This document shows positions 1-8,679 of a stretch of 64,000 bases of DNA, in pieces; the stretch's first letter is position 1; each line of letters starts with the position of its first letter. A model generated the notes under the pieces. That model did not search any database, had not been told where the DNA came from, and saw nothing but the letters and a program-made list of their open reading frames with translations. The translations under genes and the position numbers were made by a program. The stretch is from Methylobacterium terrae. Its GTDB lineage: Bacteria; Pseudomonadota; Alphaproteobacteria; Rhizobiales; Beijerinckiaceae. The stretch is taken from the NCBI RefSeq assembly GCF_003173755.1, contig NZ_CP029553.1, positions 3,372,001 through 3,436,000 on the forward strand, read 5' to 3'.

Positions 1-1104
1 ACGCAGACCCAGACCAGCCTTCAGGACGTGGCGAACGGTAATTACCTCGCCGGCAATCCCTACCTGGACGACATCGTGAACCGCTCGAATGCGTCGGCGG
101 CCTCACGCGTGGCGCAGCAGATGGCGGCTTCCGGCCGCTACGGCTCGGGCGCCATGGGTAACGCCGTGGCCGACGCCGTGTCGGCGAACGAGGGCAACCT
201 TCGGTATCAGGACTACAACACCCAGGCCCAGCGCCAGGCGCAGGCTGCGTCCGCGATCGACAGCGCGAACAACGCCCGCGCCGGCCTCCAACAGGGGCTC
301 ATCGGCGCCATCGGCTCCGGACAAGCTCAGAACGCCTCCTTTGCCGCTCAGGGTGCCAATCTTGGCATGGCTGGGGATGCTCAGGCTCTCTCGGCCGCGA
401 ACCAGCTTGCCAGCCAGCAGGCGCAGAACGCCTCTATCGCCTCGAACCGCGCCGCGGGCCTTGCCGGCATCGCGACGGGCGATCGCGCAGCGGCTCTGTC
501 CGGCATCTCGGCTATCCCGACCTTGCAGCAGGCGGCGCTCCAGCCCGGTCAGACGCTCGCCCAGGCCGGCGCGATCCAGGATGCCGCCCGGCAGGATCAG
601 ATCAACGCTGATCGGGAGTATTTCGACGACACGAACAACGCGCGCTGGAAGCAACTCGGGCTCTATCAGTCGGTGATCCAACCGATTGCTGGATTGGGTG
701 GGTTCGGCAGCGGAACGACCGTCTCGAAGACCGAAACCCCGCAGCCCGGAGTTTTACAGACGCTTCTTGGTGCCGGCCTCACAGGCGCGAGCATCCTCGG
801 TAGGTCGGACAGCAACTCCTTGCTGGCGAAGGGCATCCCCATGGCGATGACTGCCCTTTCGGACGAGCGCGCAAAGGAGAACGTCGAGCCTGTCGGCAAG
901 CTAAAAGATGGTCAGACCGTCTATGCCTACAACTATGCTGGTAGCCCTCAGACCTTGATTGGCCTCCTGGCGCAGGACGTGGCCGAGCACGAGCCCGATG
1001 CTGTCGTGCGGCGACCGGATGGGCTCTTGGCGGTCGATTATCACAAGGCGACGCGTCGCGCCGCGCAGGAGGAGCCGCGCCGCCGCGCGGGTGGCCGGCG
1101 ATGA
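1..1104 (+). CDS. Phage tail-fibre/structural protein with S74-type chaperone-like C-terminus (5' partial)
   Basis: The reading frame is open from base 1, so the start lies outside the window; the GTG at 28 is probably internal. Most of the protein is low-complexity Ala/Gln/Ser-rich sequence (rich in AQ and AA pairs), typical of elongated virion proteins. The last ~75 residues contain SDERAKENV, then YAYNYAG, IGLLAQDV and VDYHKA, the pattern of the intramolecular chaperone (peptidase S74/endosialidase-like) domain that trimerises and then cleaves itself from tail fibres. The stop overlaps the next start (ATGA at 1101-1104), indicating translational coupling. Structural role is inferred; the S74-like call is moderately sure. 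Confidence 0.65.
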   Translation, partial: TQTQTSLQDVANGNYLAGNPYLDDIVNRSNASAASRVAQQMAASGRYGSGAMGNAVADAVSANEGNLRYQDYNTQAQRQAQAASAIDSANNARAGLQQGLIGAIGSGQAQNASFAAQGANLGMAGDAQALSAANQLASQQAQNASIASNRAAGLAGIATGDRAAALSGISAIPTLQQAALQPGQTLAQAGAIQDAARQDQINADREYFDDTNNARWKQLGLYQSVIQPIAGLGGFGSGTTVSKTETPQPGVLQTLLGAGLTGASILGRSDSNSLLAKGIPMAMTALSDERAKENVEPVGKLKDGQTVYAYNYAGSPQTLIGLLAQDVAEHEPDAVVRRPDGLLAVDYHKATRRAAQEEPRRRAGGRR

Positions 1105-1403
1105 TCGCGCAGCCCGAGTTTGCCGTGCCGCACGGCGACGTGATCGGCCCCAATCGCGACGTGCTGGCCGCAGAGCGAGAGGCGCACCGGCTGGCCGCCA
1201 TCGATCTCCTGCGGGGCCTGCAAGCGGCCTGCGATCTGTTCGCCGCGGCCCTCCCGCCTCCGACCGCGGACCGGGGCGGGCAGTCCTTGGAGGCACAAGC
1301 GGCGATGCTGGTTGCGATGGACGATTACAACCGGGCGGATGCTGCCGTGCGAACAGTTCTGACGAGCTACGGCGCCCTCCTCGACGTGCAGGGCGTGGCC
1401 TGA
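1101..1403 (+). CDS. Small phage hypothetical protein (100 aa)
   Basis: Soluble, mostly helical, acidic-to-neutral protein of 100 residues with no recognisable domain. Its ATG overlaps the stop of the preceding tail-fibre-like gene by four bases, and it is followed after 45 bp by another virion gene on the same strand, so it belongs to the late structural operon. Function is not recognised; a small virion or assembly accessory protein is the reasonable guess from position only. Confidence 0.55.
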   Translation: MIAQPEFAVPHGDVIGPNRDVLAAEREAHRLAAIDLLRGLQAACDLFAAALPPPTADRGGQSLEAQAAMLVAMDDYNRADAAVRTVLTSYGALLDVQGVA

Positions 1404-1448
1404 TGCTTAGCCTTTGCACCATGCAACTCATTCTTGGGAGGTAACCGC

Positions 1449-3167
1449 ATGGCCTTCGGTCTTGGCGGCCTATTCGGCGTTGATGATTACGGCCGACCGA
1501 TGCTCGGACAGCAGCCCGGCGGCAACCAGATGCCGGCCCCGTCGCCCTACGCCTTTGCGGGTGGGATGCCGGGGCTCGGCGGTCAGCCGACCGGCGGCCT
1601 GCCTCCGGGCATGGGTGGCCTGCGGGCGTTCGGCGCCTTGCCGATGCCGGAGCCTGAACCCCAAGCTCCCGGGGGCTCGCCCCTGAGTTTCGGACCGGGC
1701 TCTGCCGCCGGGGGGATGCCGCTGCCGTCGCAGGCGGCTCCTAACCGCGACGCATCGGTGCCCCGCATCCGCCCCTTCGGTGCCCTCCCGGCCCGGCCCG
1801 TGGATGACGACGCTGCGCCGGAGGGCGGCATGTCGAACCCGCCGCTCCCGCCGCCGCGGCCGACAGAGTTCGGCGGCACGGGCAGTTGGGATCCGCCAGC
1901 GGAAACCACACCCCAGGCTGTGGCTGTCCAGGGTGGTGCGCTTGGCGGCGAGGGGCCGAGCATGTTTGATAGGTTCCGGTCGGGGATCAGCCCCTATTCC
2001 GATCTCCTGATGGGCGTCGGTATGGGTCTGATGACGAAGCGCGGGATCGGACCCGCCATCGCTACCGGCGTGCAGTACGCCGACCAGCTGTCGAATTCTT
2101 CCCAGGCCCGGGATCTCGCCAGCGCCAAGCAGGCAGAGTCCATGCTGAAGCTTCGGCAATCGCTGGGCAACAGTGATCAGCTTGCCCAACTGGCGATGCA
2201 GAAGAACCCCGGCATGACGCTGCCCCAGGCGCGGGCCGCCGTCGCGAACCAGTCCTACGCGAATGAACTTCTGAAGGGCTTCGTGCCTCCGACCGAGCAG
2301 TACCGCCAGGAGACGGACGACAAGGGCAACACCTGGAACGTGAACACCCGGACGGGTCAGCGCACCGTTGCGCTCCAGGCCAAAGACGGGTCCTTCACAC
2401 TTGGCCCCAATCAGGTTCGGTACGACGAGGCCGGCAACGCCGTAGCGCGCGGCAGCCCAGGCGCGCCGCAGGTCAAGACCTTCACCTTGTCGGACGGCTC
2501 GAAGGTCGACCGACAGCTGAACCCGCAGACCGGGGCGTGGGAGCCCGTAAATTACGGGGGTGCCCCGCCCGAGGCGAATGCGGCCACGAACCCCTTCGCC
2601 ACCGGGCGCTTCAACAACGATCAGGGCAAGGCGGCCGGCTTCACCGATCGCATGATGGGCTCGGAGCAGGTGCTTCGTGGTCTGGAGGACATCAACAGCG
2701 GGCTTGGCGGCGGCGCGGCGGGATCCGTCAGCCAGTTCACGCCGAATTCCTTCAAGACCTCGGATCGGCAGCGGTTCGAGCAGGCGAAGAAGGACTTCGT
2801 GAATTCGCAGCTGCGGCGTGAGTCCGGTGCGGCGATCTCTCAGAAGGAGTTCGAGAACGCCGACACTCAATACTTCCCGCAGCCCGGCGACGGTGCCGAC
2901 GTGATCGCTCAGAAACGCGTGAACCGACAGCGGGCGATCGAGGCCATGGGGCGCGAGGGCGGTCCAAGCTACGTCCCGCGCAGCGTGTTCGACCAGTCGG
3001 GGGCCATCGTGCCTTACCGTCCGGGCGGTCAGGGCGCCGCGCAGCCGGCCTCGTCACAGCAGCAGAGTGCCCCGAAGCCGTCCGCCGGGGATCGCTTTCG
3101 CCAGCTTCAGGGCTCCGGCCTCTCCCGGCAGGAAATCTACTCCCGCCTCCAGCAGGAAGGGTACTGA
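1449..3167 (+). CDS. Phage virion-associated protein, Gly/Pro-rich N-terminus (572 aa)
   Basis: The ATG at 1449 is preceded by GGGAGG at 1436-1441 with good spacing, so it is preferred over the in-frame TTG at 1434. The first ~170 residues are very rich in Gly, Pro and Met-Pro repeats. Residues ~175-260 contain a Gly-rich hydrophobic stretch (MGVGMGLMTKRGIG) and then helical, Gln-rich sequence. The C-terminus ends in short Gln/Ser-rich linkers and a helical tail (LSRQEIYSRLQQEGY). The composition resembles phage internal or ejection proteins. It lies 3 bp before the next virion gene. No enzymatic motif is seen. Confidence 0.6.
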   Translation: MAFGLGGLFGVDDYGRPMLGQQPGGNQMPAPSPYAFAGGMPGLGGQPTGGLPPGMGGLRAFGALPMPEPEPQAPGGSPLSFGPGSAAGGMPLPSQAAPNRDASVPRIRPFGALPARPVDDDAAPEGGMSNPPLPPPRPTEFGGTGSWDPPAETTPQAVAVQGGALGGEGPSMFDRFRSGISPYSDLLMGVGMGLMTKRGIGPAIATGVQYADQLSNSSQARDLASAKQAESMLKLRQSLGNSDQLAQLAMQKNPGMTLPQARAAVANQSYANELLKGFVPPTEQYRQETDDKGNTWNVNTRTGQRTVALQAKDGSFTLGPNQVRYDEAGNAVARGSPGAPQVKTFTLSDGSKVDRQLNPQTGAWEPVNYGGAPPEANAATNPFATGRFNNDQGKAAGFTDRMMGSEQVLRGLEDINSGLGGGAAGSVSQFTPNSFKTSDRQRFEQAKKDFVNSQLRRESGAAISQKEFENADTQYFPQPGDGADVIAQKRVNRQRAIEAMGREGGPSYVPRSVFDQSGAIVPYRPGGQGAAQPASSQQQSAPKPSAGDRFRQLQGSGLSRQEIYSRLQQEGY

Positions 3168-3170
3168 CGG

Positions 3171-5399
3171 ATGGCCGACGCCTTCGACCTCGCCGATTTC
3201 GAGCGCTTCAAGTCCCGCAACCTGCTCCCCCGGGCTGGGGGACGGGGTGGGCCGCCGGTCGCTGTCGGAAACCCGTTCGAGCGGCCTGCTGCCGAGTTCG
3301 ATCCCGACGACTTCGCGAAGTTCAAGGCGGAGGCCACCGCCCGGGCTGCCCCGATAGGGGGCGGCGAGGCATTCCTTCGCGGCGCAGAGCAGGGCGCCAC
3401 GTTCGGCTTTGGGGACGAGGCCCGCGGCCTCCTGGCGGCCTCGCCGATGCGCCAGCAAATCGACGCCGGCCCGGGCGACGGATCGATAGGCGACAGGCTC
3501 AGGCAGGTCGCGGCGTGGAACCTCCGCAACGGTCCTCTCGGCCTGATCGCCCAGGGCGCTGAGGGAGCCGCCCGCTATCTCCGCGCCGAGGCCGGGGCAA
3601 CCGAGGCCTACGATGCCGCCGTAGCCGCCAACCGCCAGGATCTCGTGCGAGCCCGGGAGCAGCACCCATACCTCACCGGCGGCGGCGAGGTAGCCGGCGG
3701 GGTGGCTGCGACCCTGCCCTTGATGGCGGCGGCACCGGCGGCGTTCGGTGTCGGCGGTTCGACGATCGGTCGCCAGATGGCGATGGCGGGGGGTAGTGGG
3801 GTAGCCCTGGGGGGCTTGACGGGTTTCGGCCAGGGCGAAGGGGAATCGATCGACAGGGCGGTGAATGCCGGATGGGGCGCGGCCGCTGGTGCTGTTGGCG
3901 GCGCGGCAGGTGTCCCGGCCGGCGCTGCTCTTTCCCGTGCCGTCCGCGGAGCCGCCTCACTCCTGCCCGAGCGGGTTTCTGGCCTAAGCGCCCGCACAAC
4001 GAAGGAGGCGGCCCGGGCTCTCACCGAGGCGGGGCCGGATGCAGTACAGGCCCGCCTTGCGGAGCTTGGTCCGGGCGGGATGCTCCTCGATGCGGCGCAG
4101 CCGTTCCTCGGCCGTGCTCAGGGCCTCGCCGCGAACCCTGGCGCCCCGGGCGAGAAGGTCGTCAGCACCTTGCGCGCTCGCGATGCCGGAACCGATGCGC
4201 GCCTTGCCCGCGGCCTCGAGGAGGCGGTCGGCCCTGCCCCTGTGCCGTCACAGGTCGAGGCTCAGTTCGTGGACAAGCGGGCAGCGGCGGGACCTCTGTA
4301 TGAGCGAGCCCTGACGCACGAGGGGGCGATCGACACGACCGAGGCCCTGACGGAGATCGGCCAGCGGCTCAACACCGCCGCGGGGGCCGAGCGGGCGGCG
4401 CTCCTGCGGGCTCGGGATCTCCTGACGCAGCAGACGGACCGGGGCCTCGTACCGCGCTCGGATGCCCGCTACCTCCACAACGCCAAGGGCGCGCTGGATG
4501 AGCTGATCGACTTCGGAGACCAGACCATCGGCGTGCCGCGGGGCGCCCTCAGCAAGGAAGACGGTGCGCTCGCCCGGGTACGGGGCCGCCTGAATGGCGC
4601 CCTGGAAGCCCAGGTGCCCGGATACGCCGACGCGAACCTTGCGTATCGTACCGCGGCCAGGGCGTCGGAGGCGCTGGAGAGCGGGCAGCGTGTCCTCGGC
4701 GGCGGGGACAGGGCGATCCACCCTGCCGACTTCGCGGCCGACCTTGTGGGCCGTCCGATCGAACAGCAGGCGGCCTTGCGGGCCGGTGTGAGGGCGGACC
4801 TCGACCGCACCGTGGGGAACGCCGCGAACGACCTGACGGCGCTGTCTGGCGAGTTGAAGCGGCCGGCGGACTGGAACCGCCAGAAGCTTGAGACGACGTT
4901 TGGCCGGGACGCCGTGGATGCGCTCGCGGTCACGATCGACGCCAACGCGGCGATGCGCCAGAGCTTCAACGACGTGGCTCGCGGCTCGCAGACCGCACAG
5001 CGCAGCCGCGGTGCCGACGCCATGTCGGTCCGGGACCTCATCCCGAGCGGGAAGGATGCCGGGCTGACGGCCGTGGCGGCGGCGATCGGCGGATGGCCGG
5101 CAGCAGCGGCCCCGGCGGCGCTGCGGGGCGCCCGGATCGGGCTCAACGCCGTCGGCCGCGCCTCTGACAGGGCTCGCAATGCCGAGTTCGCCGACATCTT
5201 GACCCGCCAAGGCGCGGATCGGGACGTGCTGGTGAGCCAGCTCGTCGCCCTCCTGGAGGGGCGGGCTACCCGCGGGATCGTTCCGGGCTCCTACGCCGAT
5301 GCGCTCGCACGCCAGGGCGCCGGCTCGCTCGGCCGCGAGCGCGACGTGGTAGCGCTTCCTCGCGGCGTCCTGCCCTTCGGGGCGCTGCGAGTACCGTGA
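3171..5399 (+). CDS. Large phage internal/ejection-type protein (742 aa)
   Basis: Long Ala/Gly/Arg-rich protein. Residues 1-60 carry two similar F-[DA]-x-DF-x-x-FK motifs (DLADFERFKS and DPDDFAKFKA), a short internal repeat. Residues ~190-260 form an Ala/Gly-rich, potentially membrane-active segment (GVALGGLTGFGQ and neighbours), often seen in phage DNA-ejection proteins that cross the envelope. The rest is helical, with no transglycosylase or peptidase signature that I can recognise. It starts 4 bp after the previous gene and is the last gene of the + strand structural block. Ejection function is inferred from composition and position. Confidence 0.6.
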   Translation: MADAFDLADFERFKSRNLLPRAGGRGGPPVAVGNPFERPAAEFDPDDFAKFKAEATARAAPIGGGEAFLRGAEQGATFGFGDEARGLLAASPMRQQIDAGPGDGSIGDRLRQVAAWNLRNGPLGLIAQGAEGAARYLRAEAGATEAYDAAVAANRQDLVRAREQHPYLTGGGEVAGGVAATLPLMAAAPAAFGVGGSTIGRQMAMAGGSGVALGGLTGFGQGEGESIDRAVNAGWGAAAGAVGGAAGVPAGAALSRAVRGAASLLPERVSGLSARTTKEAARALTEAGPDAVQARLAELGPGGMLLDAAQPFLGRAQGLAANPGAPGEKVVSTLRARDAGTDARLARGLEEAVGPAPVPSQVEAQFVDKRAAAGPLYERALTHEGAIDTTEALTEIGQRLNTAAGAERAALLRARDLLTQQTDRGLVPRSDARYLHNAKGALDELIDFGDQTIGVPRGALSKEDGALARVRGRLNGALEAQVPGYADANLAYRTAARASEALESGQRVLGGGDRAIHPADFAADLVGRPIEQQAALRAGVRADLDRTVGNAANDLTALSGELKRPADWNRQKLETTFGRDAVDALAVTIDANAAMRQSFNDVARGSQTAQRSRGADAMSVRDLIPSGKDAGLTAVAAAIGGWPAAAAPAALRGARIGLNAVGRASDRARNAEFADILTRQGADRDVLVSQLVALLEGRATRGIVPGSYADALARQGAGSLGRERDVVALPRGVLPFGALRVP

Positions 5400-5453
5400 G
5401 GCTCTAACTCAACGAGGTGGCGGGCCGGCCCCGTGAGGAGCCTGCCTACAACC

Positions 5454-6185
5454 TCATGCCACCTTCGAGGCCGGGTTCGAGATAAAGCTTAGGAAGGTGT
5501 CACCGAACTCCGATGTGCGTTTCTCAGTAACCCCAGTAGCGGTCATCATGGTGTTCATGCTCGCTCCATTGGTCAGACCTTCCCGTTCAAGCTCGCCCAA
5601 AACTCGTCCTAGTAAGACCGGGTTACCAGTGGTTTCCGGCAATGCCGCGTGTATGATTTGCCCGAGGGAGCCGGTCATCATGCCTTCGGCTCTTGCGGCG
5701 GCCTTCGGATTGGCTGCTGGATTAGCGAGTAGCTTCAGAACCTGAAAGTGCAACGTGGAAAATCGATCGACGTAGCCGAGGAATGTCTTCTGTAGCACTT
5801 CATCCAAGTGTATTCCAGCCGCCGCGTTGAGGACGGCATTCCGCAGGGCATCCAGCTTCTCGGCGCGGTGTGTAGTCATCGCGATCCGGCTGGCTTCGGC
5901 GACAGCACTCAAGAATTCTTCGTCGTCGGCCAAGTTCGCGGGATCGAACCCGTCGAAGCGGTCTTGCATCTCTCGCAGGCTATCACCCACAGCCGCAAAC
6001 CAAGCCTCGCGACGGCGCTCAAGCGGCTCGCCGATGAATTGGCGGACGATCTGCTGCACCCCGTAGCTTCCGCCCGGCACCACGGAGGCAGCCGCGTCGA
6101 GCGTCCCCATGGCGACGTGGTAGGCAGCCGATCTCTTGTCATCCATGGGGAAGGCTGGGATCCGCTCGGGCTTCTCGTCGCTCAT
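5454..6185 (-). CDS. Conserved prophage-cargo protein of unknown function (243 aa)
   Basis: Transcribed convergently towards the virion block, as expected for a lysogenic-conversion (moron) gene. The chosen ATG at 6185 (MSDEKPE) begins the well-behaved sequence; a second ATG lies at 6200 and neither has a strong ribosome site. The sequence has a Gly-rich segment (VPGGSYGVQQIV), followed by RRREAWFAAV, a mostly helical body with EKLDALRNAVLNAA, and HFQVLKLLANP. I recall similar alpha-helical proteins as conserved hypotheticals near phages and defence genes, but cannot assign a function. No signal peptide or transmembrane helix is evident. Confidence 0.6.
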   Translation of the reverse strand: MSDEKPERIPAFPMDDKRSAAYHVAMGTLDAAASVVPGGSYGVQQIVRQFIGEPLERRREAWFAAVGDSLREMQDRFDGFDPANLADDEEFLSAVAEASRIAMTTHRAEKLDALRNAVLNAAAGIHLDEVLQKTFLGYVDRFSTLHFQVLKLLANPAANPKAAARAEGMMTGSLGQIIHAALPETTGNPVLLGRVLGELEREGLTNGASMNTMMTATGVTEKRTSEFGDTFLSFISNPASKVA

Positions 6186-6472
6186 GGGGTCGGATCTCAT
6201 CGGGGATAGGCTTGCTGCGACCGAGAAAGTAGGTAACTCGGTCACGCCTGACAGCCGCCAGAACGAGGCACTATCAGATCTACGACCCTGACCACGGCAA
6301 AGCTTGCGACGGTGCTGCGACCCTGCCGTTCCCAAGCCTACGCCTCGGCGAAGCCTCTCTAGTGCATTGGCACCGACGAACGAAGCACCCGGTCGCTCGC
6401 TAACTGCCTGCAGCCGTGTAGGAAATTCGAGCGTGCGGTGTACCTTATGAAGGCGTCAGTGCACTAGCGCAC

Positions 6473-6509
6473 CCTTATGGGCGAGGCTCCGCGCTCCTCG
6501 CCCATAAGG
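6473..6509. terminator. 14-bp perfect inverted repeat, possible bidirectional terminator
   Basis: CCTTATGGGCGAGG at 6473-6486 is the exact reverse complement of 6496-6509, with a 9-nt loop. It sits between the converging/diverging ends of the 5454 gene and the membrane-protein gene. No T-run follows on either strand, so a Rho-independent terminator is not certain; a regulatory hairpin or extragenic palindrome is also possible. A smaller hairpin (CAGCGCC/GGCGCTG) lies at 6601-6618. Confidence 0.45.
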
Positions 6510-6638
6510 ATAAGCCTTCCGCCTGGGCGGGGGCATGCGTCACGAGCGCCCTAAGACTAAACGCGACGCCAAATTGAAACTCGTCTAGGCTCACGAGGAG
6601 CAGCGCCGCTGTGGCGCTGCGCCCTCGGGATTCAGACA

Positions 6639-7040
6639 GTGCTTCAGGCCACGGCTCTGGCGGTGATGCTCTTAAGCGTATTCTCGGCCTTGTTTGCAGT
6701 GCTATTGCTTGTGAAATACTTCGTTGTAGGTGGAGTTTTTTGGGTAGCTGGTGATCATCTTAACGATATTTTACTTGTGCTGGCTAACAATTTTGGCACA
6801 GCGGGACCGTTAATATTTGTAGTCTTGATGGCCGCATCTCTTTTCACTCTGGGCGCTTGGCTTGGTCGTCGAGAGGATCGCAAGCAGGTCGCAGAGACAG
6901 GTACCTTGGATTTGCGGCGTAACGTCAGCGGCATGTCGCGTGTGGAGTGGTGGCGATCAGCTGCGATCTTGGCGACACCGGCCGTGATCTTGGCTGTGGT
7001 CGTCGCCGTCTACCTGCTGACGAAGGCGTCCCCGACATAG
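6639..7040 (+). CDS. Small integral membrane protein (133 aa)
   Basis: Three strongly hydrophobic segments are visible at roughly residues 4-32, 43-70 and 110-127, with a charged stretch (LGRREDRKQ) and WW-containing amphipathic loop between the second and third. The GTG at 6639 is eight bases after GGGA; an ATG at 6666 is an alternative that would shorten the first helix. Base composition is slightly lower in GC than the flanks. It lies in prophage cargo between a conserved gene and the repressor. A superinfection-exclusion role would fit a small lysogeny-region membrane protein, but nothing in the sequence proves it. Confidence 0.5.
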   Translation: MLQATALAVMLLSVFSALFAVLLLVKYFVVGGVFWVAGDHLNDILLVLANNFGTAGPLIFVVLMAASLFTLGAWLGRREDRKQVAETGTLDLRRNVSGMSRVEWWRSAAILATPAVILAVVVAVYLLTKASPT

Positions 7041-7130
7041 CGAGCCCCGCCGGCCGGGTGGCCTGACGGGGCGCGAAGCCGGTAGCCTGAAGGGCGAATT
7101 TCCCCGGGGGCTAGACCATGGCTCCCCTCC

Positions 7131-7409
7131 CTAATGCTCCTCGCGCGTCCCATCCGACCGATTGCGAAACCGGATCCCGGCACCGCCGCCGTTCTCGGGG
7201 ATGAACTCTAGACCGGCCTCCTCGAACACCCTCCTAAGCAACTCAAGCGTCGATCTTTTGGCCTCGCCGTTTTCTGCCCTGTTCAGGGTGTTGCGATGAA
7301 GGCCGGTTTTCTCAGCTAATGTTGGGTTCGACCACCCAAGAGCCGCCTTGGCCATCCGGATCTGTTCAACGGTGAGAAGGGGTGGGTTTTCGGGTTGGCC
7401 CGGACTCAT
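7131..7409 (-). CDS. XRE-family helix-turn-helix repressor (92 aa)
   Basis: A compact Cro/CI-type helix-turn-helix spans residues ~12-66: VEQIRMAKAALGWSNPTLAE, then TGLHRNTLNRAENGE and a helix STLELLRRVFEEAGLEF. The final residues (GGAGIRFRN) resemble the short beta tail common in small XRE proteins. The ATG at 7409 directly abuts an inverted repeat (7410-7422), which suggests autoregulation and possibly a very short leader. It is divergent from the small gene at 7499. It is likely a prophage regulator, or the regulator of the adjacent small-gene cassette. Confidence 0.8.
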   Translation of the reverse strand: MSPGQPENPPLLTVEQIRMAKAALGWSNPTLAEKTGLHRNTLNRAENGEAKRSTLELLRRVFEEAGLEFIPENGGGAGIRFRNRSDGTREEH

Positions 7410-7475
7410 GTGCTATCAGCACCATTTTAGGGTTGACGGCACCGGCTGTTGGCACCATAAAGGTGCTCATAGCAC
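7410..7475. promoter_or_regulatory. Twin GTGCT-N3-AGCAC operators flanking a divergent promoter
   Basis: Two identical inverted repeats, GTGCT-N3-AGCAC, lie at 7410-7422 and 7463-7475. Between them is a + strand promoter candidate TTGACG (7433-7438), 17-bp spacer, CATAAA (7456-7461). On the minus strand TAAAAT (reverse complement of 7424-7429) could be the -10 of the XRE gene. The right operator covers the expected + start site and the left one the expected minus start site, a classic arrangement for an XRE repressor binding both promoters. Confidence 0.7.
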
Positions 7476-7498
7476 ATAAAGCGCCCGGGACCAAGCTG

Positions 7499-7795
7499 AT
7501 GGCCGCCACCCGACAGATCGATTGGACTGCTGCGATGCACGCCGTTGCTGCCGATCGCGCCAAACGCCCAGCGGGCCTCCTCGCCGCCCGCAGCCTGATC
7601 GCCGCCACTAGCGCCAAGCGCCGCCCCCTCGTGGTTGCTGGCGCCTACGACAGGGCCGCGATCATGTCGGCCGCCATCGCCGCCGCTCGCATCCATCAGG
7701 GCCGCACCGACTCGACCTGGGGCGAGGCCCTGTCCGTCACCCTCAAGGCCACCTGGCAGCTCGCCAAGGCCGCCCGCACCGCTAAGGCGCACTGA
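7499..7795 (+). CDS. Small Ala-rich hypothetical protein (98 aa)
   Basis: The ATG at 7499 (MAATRQIDW) is chosen because the longer in-frame extension would run backwards through the twin operators and promoter. The protein is basic, helical and Ala-rich (ALSVTLKATWQLAKAARTAKAH at the end), with no domain I recognise. It is the first gene of a + strand run of small proteins and is predicted to be controlled by the adjacent XRE repressor. Confidence 0.55.
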   Translation: MAATRQIDWTAAMHAVAADRAKRPAGLLAARSLIAATSAKRRPLVVAGAYDRAAIMSAAIAAARIHQGRTDSTWGEALSVTLKATWQLAKAARTAKAH

Positions 7796-7864
7796 TCCGC
7801 CCGGGGCGGTACCCCGGACCACGCACCAACACAACCCGACGATTTCCTGCCCGGAGCCCCGCTC

Positions 7865-8668
7865 ATGGTATCGATGACGCTCGCCCTTCTCACGGCCTTG
7901 CCTGCCCGCCGCGCCATCGGGGCCGGCGCCGCCGCCCTCCTCGCCGCGCCCGTCAAGGCGCAGGTTGCGCCTTCGACCCGCGTCCATGCGCTCGCCCTGC
8001 CGGCGCCCGTGGCCGTTGCCGACCCAATCCTATCGGCCATCCGTGCCCACCGCCGCGCCTGGGCGGCCTTCCAGGTCGCTCCCGACGAAGAGGCGTCCGA
8101 GGCCGAGGAAGCCGAGTACGAGGCCGCGCAGGCCCTCCTTGGCGTCACCTGCAGCACCCGGCCGGGCGCACACGCCCTGATCGCACACCTTCGGTGGTAC
8201 GTCGCCGAGGAGGTCGACAACCTGCTGACGGCCGGGCTCGGCGGCTGCCATCTGGGCTCGCAGCTCAAGGCCCGCCTCGCCGAACTGGTGATGTTCGTCC
8301 CCGAGGCCTCACCCCCGGCCGTGATCGCCCTCCCGGCGCCCCGAGGCCCGAGCCCGCTGCTCGCCGCGATCGAGACCTACCGCAGCGCCAACCTCGCCGT
8401 GACCCAGGCCGTCGCCGACTATGTGCGAGCCGAGCAGGACAGCGCTCCCGACGAGCCCCTGATGCTTGCCATCGCCGATCGCGCCAGCGACGAGGAGGTT
8501 GCCGCCCTTAACGCCTTGCTGGCGCTCACTCCGGCCAACGCCGAGGAGGTGCGCACGCTCGCGACCTATCTCGCGGAAGTCTCGACCGACTTCGACAAGG
8601 GCGCGTTCGGCGCATGGCTGTTCCAGCGCTTCGCCGTGATGCTCGCCAACGCCGCGGCTCAGGCTTGA
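7865..8668 (+). CDS. Conserved alphaproteobacterial hypothetical protein, duplicated-domain type (267 aa)
   Basis: GGAG lies 7 bases before the ATG. An Arg-Arg followed by an Ala/Gly stretch near the N-terminus (PARRAIGAGAAALLAAP) resembles a Tat-type signal but may be coincidental. The body has two related segments, each starting with a short DPILSAIRAHR or SPLLAAIETYR motif, about 130 residues apart, so the protein is likely an internal duplication. A frameshifted relative of the second segment lies at 57170-57480 in this window, supporting a real gene family. Function is unknown. Confidence 0.6.
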   Translation: MVSMTLALLTALPARRAIGAGAAALLAAPVKAQVAPSTRVHALALPAPVAVADPILSAIRAHRRAWAAFQVAPDEEASEAEEAEYEAAQALLGVTCSTRPGAHALIAHLRWYVAEEVDNLLTAGLGGCHLGSQLKARLAELVMFVPEASPPAVIALPAPRGPSPLLAAIETYRSANLAVTQAVADYVRAEQDSAPDEPLMLAIADRASDEEVAALNALLALTPANAEEVRTLATYLAEVSTDFDKGAFGAWLFQRFAVMLANAAAQA

Positions 8669-8679
8669 GGGCTGGACCG

